Shown: positions 8,389-15,672 of the stretch, piece by piece
How the letters are laid out: each line of letters starts with the position of its first letter
Position numbering within the stretch: the stretch's first letter is position 1
Source of the DNA: Paraburkholderia sp. CNPSo 3274
GTDB lineage: Bacteria; Pseudomonadota; Gammaproteobacteria; Burkholderiales; Burkholderiaceae
NCBI RefSeq assembly: GCF_024206475.1
Contig: NZ_JAMBPR010000034.1
Span: 27,674-91,673 of the forward strand
DNA: 64,000 bases
Reading direction: 5' to 3'
Notes under the pieces: generated by a model
Told to the model about the DNA's origin: nothing
The model's database searches: none
The model's input: only the letters and a program-made list of their open reading frames with translations
Made by a program: the position numbers and the translations under genes

Positions 8389-11367
8389 TCACAGCGACAG
8401 CAGGTTGCGCATCTGCGAATATCCCAACTCGCGATGCGATTCCCACTGGACGTCGTCAAAAAACTGGTTGGCGGTGGTCTCGTTGGGAAACGAGGGGTTC
8501 TGCTTCCGATATTCCCGCACGTCCGGCGGCGCGGCGGACGTGACGCGCGGCTTGATGACCAGTATCTGCCCGTTGCTCCCGTTGGCGAAGGTGACGGCGA
8601 ACTGGAGCGCGAGGAACTTTCGCTTCTTCCTGAATTCTCCAATCGACAAGGCGATATGGGCCGGATTCAGGCGGAACCAGGAAGGGAGGGGGAGCCGTGT
8701 GCGCGGCTCGCGTATTTCGGCGCCGAAATCGACGCGCGCGCGGCGAATCAGGTTTGCGATATCGCCGAACTGGTATTTTGGATCGTAGCCATTGTCGATC
8801 AGCACGATGAATTTCAGCTTGCGACGCAGCAATTCGTAGGCGCCCGTGTTTTCGAAATGACCGCCATCGGTGAGATACCAGCGGCGGCCACGGGGCCCGT
8901 CGTATTCGCCCATCAGTTCGTCCATGAGGCAGAACTGCGTGCCGAAGAGCTTCTCGGAGAGAAAACGGTGAGGCAGGTTCGCGTCGGGTATCGGCACACG
9001 CTTGCGCTCGAAGTTCACCGCGCCCAGCTGGAATGGCTTCGAAAACGTATCCCACCAATAGCCGAGGCGAATATTCGCCACGCCAAGCAGCAGTGAGTAA
9101 CCAACGTGCGTATTCTGGCCGAGCCCAGTGCTCACAGCCGCACCGGAAATGGCGACCCAGTCGCCCAGCGTCATCGATTCGAGCCAGATGTCACGCGTGC
9201 GCGATTCCCCACGGACGTAACAGGCCGGCGTCGAAATATCGTTCGCACTTTCCCATTCGCACTCGAGCACGCCGAGCCTGGCGCCCACGGTCATGCCGGC
9301 TGGCCCGATGCTGAAGGCGAGCCCGCGGGCGCCACGCTGCACCAGCGACGAGTCCCAGTCGATCGTCTTGTTGATCGTCGCGTTGATGAGATGAACCGGC
9401 GCATGGCTGCGGGAGTGGAAATATTCGGCCATCGTGATGCTGTCGCCAGCCACGAGATTGGTCACGTCACGCATGGCGGGCATGTTCAGCCGCGCGGCAT
9501 TGGTCGCGCCCAGGAAGGCGCGGGTCAGGCGCGTGCTGTAGAGCCGCTGATAGGTCGAGAGGTTCAGGAACTGGATGCACAGGCCATCCACGATCGCTAG
9601 CACGAGAAAGGCGCCACACAGGATCGCCAGGCGCGAGGCGTAGTCCTGGCCGTTACCGTAATGTCGCCATATGACCATCGAGATCGAGAGGGCCACGGCG
9701 GACCAGAACGCCAGCGTGGCGAGCGCGGCGAAGACCGCGGCGACCGAAGCGAGAACGAGGCGCGGGATTTTGCTGAGACCGCCAACGATGTTGTCGCCTT
9801 TCGCTAGCAGGAAACGGGCGAGACTCCATAGCACGGCGCCGATGCCGGCCAGCGCGCCCAGTGGGCCAGAGTTCGGCGCACTCAGGAAGTTCATGGAGAG
9901 ATGGCGGGTGGCTTCGTAGGTGAGTCCACCGAGTGCGTCGACGAGTGCGAGAAGCAGCATCCAGAGCACTATCTGAATCGGCCCGGCGCCGACACGATGT
10001 CCGCAGAGACGAAGCGGTGTTGTGAACGCGTTCGTGAGCGCATTGCGCAAGCGGTCAACGAAGGCGCGGCTATCCGAGCGCGGCGAAGAGGAGGGAGTCG
10101 AGCCGCGGTACCACGATTTGCCGGACCCGCTGCCGCGCTTGCCGACGTACATCCACGCGATGACGAGAAACAGGGTGCCGAGCACGCCCGTGCTGATGAC
10201 GAACAACGCGGCGAGAAGCTTGCCGGACGGATGCGTCAGCTGGCCGAGCAGCAGCGTTGCGACCGGCTTTGACGATCCGTGATTGAATACGGCGATCGTG
10301 CTGACGGCCAGTGAAGTGACTACGAATAGCGAAATGAATGGCAGCCACTTTCCGACGAAGCCCGTTTTCTGTGCGAGGTTCTGAGTCAGCCAGTAGGCGC
10401 GGCTGAGCGGAGAAAAAACAAATGCGGCGATGAAGGCGGCGATGGCCGCCGGCAACAGCGAGCGCGCCCACCAGATGTCGGGCACGGCCGATTGCAGCGG
10501 AGCCCACCAGGGGTCGCCCACGATCAGCGGGGAACACCAGACGTCGGGGACGGACGAGAGCAGCGGAGACCAGCACACTTCAGGCGAGACCAGGTGCAAT
10601 TGCTTGAGATCCGCTACGGCCATCGAGGGATGTGTCAACCACGTCGCAGGGTGGGGTGAGAGTACGTAGAACCACCAGACGTTTGATGCTGGCAAGGGCG
10701 GCCCGAGGAGCTGTGCGGCCAGACCGTGCACAGCGAAGTCCAGCAGGCCAAACGCAAGGAGGATCGTCAGGAGCGACACGCCGATTACGTACTGTACGGC
10801 AAACCAGTTTCTCATCGAGAACACAAGGTATTGAAGGTAGTCCTTCAAACCGTTCGGCACGAGATAGTTGCAGTTGTCGCGCAAATAGGCGATGGGCGTG
10901 ACCGCGTCCGCAGCGGTAGGCGCCGCGTCCGGACATAACTTGCCCGACGCGCTTTGGGCCTGAGCGATGTAAGCGGACTGCGCAAGCCGCAAATTCCCCG
11001 CGCGTAGTTCGTCCGGAACGAAAAGACTGCCATAGAAAGCGCCGATGTAGCTGCCGCCTGAAACCGTTGAAAGATAGTCGAAGTGCTTCAGCGTATTCGT
11101 GTCCGCCATAGCCTGAAGGATGCCTAACGAAAATACGGCACTCCGTATGCCGCCGCCCGAGATGGCCAGGCCGCAGGCATCGGCGGCGCTGGGCAATGCG
11201 GAAAGATTGACCGCGTGCCGATGACGCTCGACCTGCTCCAGTTCCCGACGGGAGAAGTCCTGGGGCAGTTGCCACGACGGTGCTGGTGGGGGCGTCGACA
11301 CCGTGGCGGGCTTGCGCGCTGGCCGCAGTAGGGTCCTGACAATGAACGAAAGTAGACCCGGCATCAT
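8389..11367 (-). CDS. large membrane-embedded patatin-like phospholipase
   Basis: 992 aa. The catalytic domain is split. The oxyanion motif ISGGGIRSA (residues 70-77) and nucleophile motif STVSGGSYIG (Ser103) are N-terminal, whereas the catalytic Asp motif LTDGGHFENTG (D834) is about 730 residues later. In simple patatins that distance is usually 150-200 residues. The intervening region holds several clear hydrophobic segments (for example around residues 190-215, 315-335, 345-365, 390-410, 475-500, 515-535 and 545-590), so the insert is a polytopic membrane domain. ATG 11367 is 3 nt after AGGAG, while the adjacent ATG at 11364 has 6-nt spacing; either may be used. Hydrolysis of membrane phospholipids is inferred from the fold. 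Confidence 0.85.
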   Translation of the reverse strand: MMPGLLSFIVRTLLRPARKPATVSTPPPAPSWQLPQDFSRRELEQVERHRHAVNLSALPSAADACGLAISGGGIRSAVFSLGILQAMADTNTLKHFDYLSTVSGGSYIGAFYGSLFVPDELRAGNLRLAQSAYIAQAQSASGKLCPDAAPTAADAVTPIAYLRDNCNYLVPNGLKDYLQYLVFSMRNWFAVQYVIGVSLLTILLAFGLLDFAVHGLAAQLLGPPLPASNVWWFYVLSPHPATWLTHPSMAVADLKQLHLVSPEVCWSPLLSSVPDVWCSPLIVGDPWWAPLQSAVPDIWWARSLLPAAIAAFIAAFVFSPLSRAYWLTQNLAQKTGFVGKWLPFISLFVVTSLAVSTIAVFNHGSSKPVATLLLGQLTHPSGKLLAALFVISTGVLGTLFLVIAWMYVGKRGSGSGKSWYRGSTPSSSPRSDSRAFVDRLRNALTNAFTTPLRLCGHRVGAGPIQIVLWMLLLALVDALGGLTYEATRHLSMNFLSAPNSGPLGALAGIGAVLWSLARFLLAKGDNIVGGLSKIPRLVLASVAAVFAALATLAFWSAVALSISMVIWRHYGNGQDYASRLAILCGAFLVLAIVDGLCIQFLNLSTYQRLYSTRLTRAFLGATNAARLNMPAMRDVTNLVAGDSITMAEYFHSRSHAPVHLINATINKTIDWDSSLVQRGARGLAFSIGPAGMTVGARLGVLECEWESANDISTPACYVRGESRTRDIWLESMTLGDWVAISGAAVSTGLGQNTHVGYSLLLGVANIRLGYWWDTFSKPFQLGAVNFERKRVPIPDANLPHRFLSEKLFGTQFCLMDELMGEYDGPRGRRWYLTDGGHFENTGAYELLRRKLKFIVLIDNGYDPKYQFGDIANLIRRARVDFGAEIREPRTRLPLPSWFRLNPAHIALSIGEFRKKRKFLALQFAVTFANGSNGQILVIKPRVTSAAPPDVREYRKQNPSFPNETTANQFFDDVQWESHRELGYSQMRNLLSL

Positions 11368-11733
11368 TCACTCCTGTTCCCTGGACGATGAACGGCGCAG
11401 CACTTGTCAAAATATCAGGATAGCCAGGCACAGGATGCGAGATCGTAGCGTGTCCAGACTGCCGCGGCGCGCGAGCCAGCCCCCCGGCGCACACCGAAGC
11501 GACGCCGGACTTAAGCTGACGTGAAGCGCCAACGGCAGGCGCTTTACGGATGCTCCTTCGAACACATATGAGGAAATTAAAGGCCGGATAGTTAGCGGCG
11601 TATGTGATCTGGCGAACACAAGTGGCGCAAACACCCTGGAGACGATCGCAATCGTTCGTAACGCGCAAGCGTCCGTTTGCTTGCAACGTGCCAGTAGGCG
11701 TACTGGCCGAGGTGGCGAGTGGGGAGTCGATCG
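11368..11733. other. intergenic region, no gene seen
   Basis: 366 bases between the start of the membrane patatin and the end of the phosphoribosyltransferase gene. Short open frames here have no RBS and no family resemblance. It must contain the promoter for the patatin/lipase pair, but I cannot single out convincing -35/-10 boxes. Confidence 0.5.
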
Positions 11734-12513
11734 CTAATCAAAAGAGCTTATTCTGTATCGTTTGTTGTTAATTGTTTTATATATGATGGAAAACGGAAAT
11801 TCTTTAAGAACGACTCCTATCAGAGCTTCGTTATTGCAATAAATTTCCTCTGGTCCTACGGTTTCGATGGTTTTCAAGAGTGAGTGGGGGTCGCCCGTGA
11901 ATTCCAGGCGACAATCTACCTTCCATTCCTGTTGCAGGTTCAACGGGTAGGCGGAATCGTCGATGGCAAGTGTCTTTTTATAGCGTTGATCTTCGGGGAG
12001 TGCCGCTTCCGCCTTCGCGAAATCATCAAAGCACTGGCGGCTGGTGACATATCTCTCCCACGGCAATATTGCATGCACTGGTGAGCAGTCTTTGTAGAAG
12101 TCAGCCTTTGCTCTGCTGTTGGCATGGTGCACCAATGTCAGTACCCTGATCAAAGACTCGTCTTTCACAAAAGAGAGCAAATAATTTTGGCAATTCGCCA
12201 GCGTATATCCAACACCGGCAACATCGTCCACCAGCAGGATTCTCTTGCCGTCCTTGATGCAGCCGTCGACAAGATCAAACACTTTCTTGTTGTTGATTTC
12301 AGCCTTTTCCTCCCGACGATCGTAGTGTACGAAGTCCACGGGTAGGCCCAACATCTGCGAAAGCATCAGGGCAGGTATGGCGCCTCCGCGCAAGATGCCG
12401 AGTATCAAGCCTATGTTTTCTTGAATCAGTTGCTCTCTTTTAGACAAGCAAAACGTTTCTATGTCGTCGTAGCCATAGAAGTAGACGGGAAGTCTGGAAA
12501 ATTCTGTGTTCAC
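11734..12513 (-). CDS. phosphoribosyltransferase-fold protein with uncharacterised C-terminal extension
   Basis: 259 aa. The PRPP-binding motif RILLVDDVAGVGYTL (residues 91-105) and the upstream LILGILRGGAIPALML (residues 37-51) are typical of type I phosphoribosyltransferases. The last ~100 residues (from about 150) do not resemble a known domain to me. Start is GTG 12513 with GGAG about 10 nt upstream. The gene is visibly AT-richer than both neighbours and uses Lys/Asn/Ile codons rare elsewhere here, which suggests recent horizontal acquisition. Substrate is unknown: purine salvage, or a modified nucleotide function as in stress/defence-linked PRTases, are both possible. Confidence 0.75.
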   Translation of the reverse strand: MNTEFSRLPVYFYGYDDIETFCLSKREQLIQENIGLILGILRGGAIPALMLSQMLGLPVDFVHYDRREEKAEINNKKVFDLVDGCIKDGKRILLVDDVAGVGYTLANCQNYLLSFVKDESLIRVLTLVHHANSRAKADFYKDCSPVHAILPWERYVTSRQCFDDFAKAEAALPEDQRYKKTLAIDDSAYPLNLQQEWKVDCRLEFTGDPHSLLKTIETVGPEEIYCNNEALIGVVLKEFPFSIIYKTINNKRYRISSFD

Positions 12514-12532
12514 CTATTTTTGCTCCGTTCAC

Positions 12533-13255
12533 CTACAACGATATCGGCAACGCAAGATGTCGGGCGTACATCAGATCGCGATGTTCAAGCAAGATGTGAT
12601 CCAACGCCGCGTCGGTCTCCGGATCCCGTGTTTCGAAAGCAGTCCTCACGCCAGCGTCCATCGGACACACGTCATGCGGTAGCGGGCGAAAGAGCGCCAG
12701 GACAGTGGCACTGTAGATATCAACCGCAGTCACTGAATCGCCGATGTAATACGAGGAGCCCGCCTCGCGCTGCGCCTTCAGACGCGTGGTCAGCATTCCC
12801 AACACGGCCTTCACGCGGTCGGCCGCAGCGGCACCGGCCTCCGGACTGTACCCGTACTTCTTGCCCAGATACTTCGCGACCCGGTCGGGAAAGCCACCGT
12901 CATTCTGCAAGCCCGCATGAATCAGCTGCAAACGGCGCGACCACCCCAAACCGCTCTCACCGCACAGTTTATGCGCGAGGCCGAAAGCCAGAGCACGCTC
13001 GGTGGGATCATCCGGCAACAACGACGGTGGGGGCGCCAAATGCTCCGCAAGCAGAAGAATATCCGCCCATCCGCGGCGCGGTCGCTCCTGCCCGATCATG
13101 AGCACAGGCGCGCTCAGTTCCCCGGCCCACTGCTTCAGTGTCTCGCTGTCGTAGGCGAGTCGCGCGGCAGCCCACTCGATACCCTTGATGTGCAGGATGC
13201 CCTTGGCCGCTTCGCTCCAGGGACTCGGAACACCGCCGACCACGACCATACGCAA
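12533..13255 (-). CDS. glutathione S-transferase-like protein, start codon apparently damaged
   Basis: About 240 aa if TTG 13255 is used. N-terminal thioredoxin-like GST domain (VVVGGVPSPWSEAAKG, APVLMIG) and C-terminal helical domain (GSSYYIGDSVTAVDIYSA, the GST-C aspartate motif). No good RBS precedes TTG 13255 or ATG 13249. The frame stays open upstream to a TAG at 13304-13306, giving a further 16 protein-like residues (PVEYIDVETAVQRDGL after position 13300). Exactly at 13301-13303 lies ATA, 7 nt downstream of GGGGGAG. The simplest reading is an original ATG at 13303 mutated to ATA. The gene may be weakly expressed or a young pseudogene. Confidence 0.7.
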   Translation of the reverse strand: MRMVVVGGVPSPWSEAAKGILHIKGIEWAAARLAYDSETLKQWAGELSAPVLMIGQERPRRGWADILLLAEHLAPPPSLLPDDPTERALAFGLAHKLCGESGLGWSRRLQLIHAGLQNDGGFPDRVAKYLGKKYGYSPEAGAAAADRVKAVLGMLTTRLKAQREAGSSYYIGDSVTAVDIYSATVLALFRPLPHDVCPMDAGVRTAFETRDPETDAALDHILLEHRDLMYARHLALPISL

Positions 13256-13389
13256 GCCATCGCGCTGGACTGCGGTTTCGACGTCGATATATTCGACCGG
13301 TATCTATCTGCTCCCCCAAGGCGAGCAGGGCCAGCGCACTAGCCCCGTTCTCCCGATCCAGGTCCGAACTTCACGTCACGCCACGCGCT

Positions 13390-14508
13390 TTACTGCGTGG
13401 GCGGACCGCTGCCTTGCTTGAGCGTCGGATCGAGCACCGCATCCTTGACGTTGAGCGAAGACGTTTGTCCGAGCTTGGCGTAATCCTTCTTGAGCCACAG
13501 GTCGGCGATCTCGCGTCCACGGTCGAACAGCATTTTGAGCAACGCCCAGGACGTGCTGCTCTTGGAGACGAAGCCGAACTGCGCGAGAAAGTCGTCGTCG
13601 CGAATCAGGTGAAACCGGATGGTCTTGAAGCGGCTTTGGCTCGCGGCCTGCTCGCCAACCGAATCGAGCACACGGTTGACCGCTTCGATCGCATTGATCT
13701 CCAGCACCACTGAAGCGTTGAAGCCGATTTCGTTGAGCCGGTCCAGAATGCCGCGAGCATTTTTCGGTGGCATGTCCTCGCGCTTGAACGGATTCACGAG
13801 GATTAGAATCAAGTCCTGCGCGTGGGCGATCAGTGGCGCCAAAGGCGGATTGCCGAGATAGCCGCCGTCCCAGTACGGCACGCCTTTTACGTCCACAGTG
13901 CGGAATTCGCTCGGCAGGCACGCGGAAGCGCGCAACACGTCGACGGATATTTCGGGTTGCGTAAAGATGGCGCGCTCGTTGGTTCGTACATTGGTGGCGC
14001 ATATGAAAAGCTGCGGGCTGCCGCTCTTCGCGTTGAGCGTAGAGAGGTCAGATTCTGAGAGCGCGGAGCGGATCACCGGGCCGAGCGGATCGCGATAAAA
14101 GGGATTGTTGTAAGGCGAAGCGACGAGTCCCACGATCTCCGTGAAAATGGCGCCGGGACTCCAGTCGATATTCCAGCGGCCAAACGGCCCAGGTTCGGAA
14201 AAGCCGAAAAGCGCATTGCCGGCCAGTGTCCCGGCGCGCGACACCGACTCCCAAAAGGCGCGCAGCATCTCGCGCGCTTTCGTGGCTCCCCCGCTGGCGA
14301 GGCCTGCTGCGCAAAGTGCTGCGTTGATTGCGCCCGCGCTCGCGCCGCTGATCGCCGCGACATTGAATGGCGTTGCCTGCGAAGTCGATTCGAGCAATCG
14401 ATCGAGCACGCCCCACGTGAAGGCGCCGTGTGAGCCGCCCCCTTGCAAGGCAAGCGCGACTTTGGGGCCGGACTGTTGCACACCGCTCGGGGATTCCTCG
14501 ATCGCCAT
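13390..14508 (-). CDS. patatin-like phospholipase
   Basis: 372 aa compact patatin. Oxyanion loop LQGGGSHGAF (residues 21-30), nucleophile SGASAG with Ser57, catalytic D214 in YWDGGYLGNPP. No signal peptide. The 157-residue Ser-Asp spacing is the ordinary one, in contrast to the membrane patatin nearby. This family (RssA/YchK-like) hydrolyses acyl ester bonds; the bacterial substrate is usually unknown. ATG 14508 follows GAGAGGAG. It is monocistronic as far as can be seen. Confidence 0.9.
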   Translation of the reverse strand: MAIEESPSGVQQSGPKVALALQGGGSHGAFTWGVLDRLLESTSQATPFNVAAISGASAGAINAALCAAGLASGGATKAREMLRAFWESVSRAGTLAGNALFGFSEPGPFGRWNIDWSPGAIFTEIVGLVASPYNNPFYRDPLGPVIRSALSESDLSTLNAKSGSPQLFICATNVRTNERAIFTQPEISVDVLRASACLPSEFRTVDVKGVPYWDGGYLGNPPLAPLIAHAQDLILILVNPFKREDMPPKNARGILDRLNEIGFNASVVLEINAIEAVNRVLDSVGEQAASQSRFKTIRFHLIRDDDFLAQFGFVSKSSTSWALLKMLFDRGREIADLWLKKDYAKLGQTSSLNVKDAVLDPTLKQGSGPPTQ

Positions 14509-14583
14509 GGCTCCTCTCTCGTCGTTATCGCGTTGCTCGCAATCGTACGCGTGCGGGTGAATGCGCGTGCTGTGAATGCCGCG

Positions 14584-15147
14584 TCAGAAACCGACGAGGT
14601 CAGGCGGCGCGACCTTCAGCGCATGCGTCATCAGGGCAATCGCCATTCGCTCTCCGGCAGGATCGGCCGGAATGCGTCCGTCGAGCGCCAGCGTCGCGAG
14701 GCCGTGGACGAGCCCCCAGCAAGCGAGCGCGCCAGCCTCGACCCCATTCGGCGCCAGTTCCGCCACGCGGCGGGCCATCAACGTATAAGCGCCCCGGCAA
14801 TCCTCATGGGGCAGCGCGAGTCCGGCCCCATCGGCGAACATCAGCCGGAACAGCGCGGGATGCGCGCGGGCGAAGCCAACGTAGGCCACGCCCTGCGCGG
14901 CGAGTGCTTCGCGCGCATCGTCCGATTCATTGGCCCGCGCAGCGTCCGCCTCCAGCATGGCAAAGCCTTTGAGCGCGACGGCGCCCATCAGCGCCGTCTT
15001 GTCCTCGAAATGGCGATAGGGCGCCATCGCCGAAACGCCGGCCGCCCGCGCAACCGCACGCAGGCTGAGGTCGCTTTCGCCCTGTTCGAGCAAGGCCAGC
15101 GCGCAGTCGACCAGCCGGTCACGAAGGGACAATATCGAATCGCTCAT
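14584..15147 (-). CDS. TetR-family transcriptional repressor
   Basis: 187 aa. The N-terminal HTH is recognisable (SLRAVARAAGVSAMAPYRHFEDKTAL, residues about 29-54), with the YRHF signature of TetR recognition helices. The C-terminus resembles the TetR_C ligand domain that ends in a G(L/W)VHGLATL motif. It is divergent from the DUF4188 gene, and the 60-bp gap holds two matching palindromes, so it most likely represses that gene and itself in response to a small molecule. Confidence 0.92.
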   Translation of the reverse strand: MSDSILSLRDRLVDCALALLEQGESDLSLRAVARAAGVSAMAPYRHFEDKTALMGAVALKGFAMLEADAARANESDDAREALAAQGVAYVGFARAHPALFRLMFADGAGLALPHEDCRGAYTLMARRVAELAPNGVEAGALACWGLVHGLATLALDGRIPADPAGERMAIALMTHALKVAPPDLVGF

Positions 15148-15153
15148 CGCTGT

Positions 15154-15191
15154 TTACACTGTAATCATCTGGGACTATGCTTACAGCGTAA
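15154..15191. promoter_or_regulatory. two TetR-type operators and promoter in the TetR/DUF4188 divergon
   Basis: Two copies of one palindrome, TTACACTGTAA (15154-15164) and TTACAGCGTAA (15181-15191, inside the longer GCTTACAGCGTAAGC), lie 27 bp apart centre to centre. Reading toward the DUF4188 gene, TTACAC (15154-15159) and TATGCT (15176-15181) form a -35/-10 pair with a 16-bp spacer. Site 1 therefore covers the -35 and site 2 the -10/start region. Identity of the binder as the adjacent TetR protein is inferred from position. Confidence 0.65.
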
Positions 15192-15207
15192 GCAGCCGGG
15201 AGCCGCC

Positions 15208-15660
15208 ATGCAAGCCTCTGTTACCCGCAGGTCCGTCGACCTCAGCACGTACCCGAATCTTGTGGTCATCATCCTGGGCTTTCGCGTGCGCCGGTTGCGG
15301 GGGATCGCCACCTTGTTCGGCATCGGCAAAGGCTTGCGGCAAATCGAGTTGAATCCGCCTGCCGGATTGCTCTCGAGTGAGCAGTTTCTTTTCGCGCTCA
15401 ATCATGTGGGTATCCGCCAGTATTGGCGTGACCTCGAAAGCCTCGAGGCGTTTACTCGGAGCGCGCCGCATTCGCGCTGGTGGGGCGAATTCCTGCGCGA
15501 CAGCGGCGGCGCGGGCTTCTGGCATGAAAGCTACAGCCGGCAGGGAATGGAGGCGGTTTATATCGATATGCCCGGACCCGTGGGCTTCGACCGCTTCGCA
15601 CCGGCGCGCCAGCCGACCGGACCTTTCATGACCGCGCGAAAGCGCATGGCGGCGGATTAG
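15208..15660 (+). CDS. DUF4188 (monooxygenase-like) protein
   Basis: 150 aa. The pattern FRVRRLRGIATLFGIGKGL...YWRDLESLEAFTRSAPHSRWW is typical of DUF4188 proteins, small alpha+beta dimeric proteins annotated as monooxygenase-like. No experimentally defined substrate is known to me. Start ATG 15208 has GGGAG 5 nt upstream; the frame is open far upstream but that region is the TetR gene on the other strand. Probably controlled by the divergent TetR repressor. Ends 12 bp before the convergent lipoprotein hydrolase. Confidence 0.85.
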   Translation: MQASVTRRSVDLSTYPNLVVIILGFRVRRLRGIATLFGIGKGLRQIELNPPAGLLSSEQFLFALNHVGIRQYWRDLESLEAFTRSAPHSRWWGEFLRDSGGAGFWHESYSRQGMEAVYIDMPGPVGFDRFAPARQPTGPFMTARKRMAAD

Positions 15661-15672
15661 AACTCTGCCGGT

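Noticed and set aside
14443..15207. N-terminal extension of the DUF4188 gene
   Set aside because: The upstream frame is antisense to tetR; the family length and RBS fit ATG 15208.
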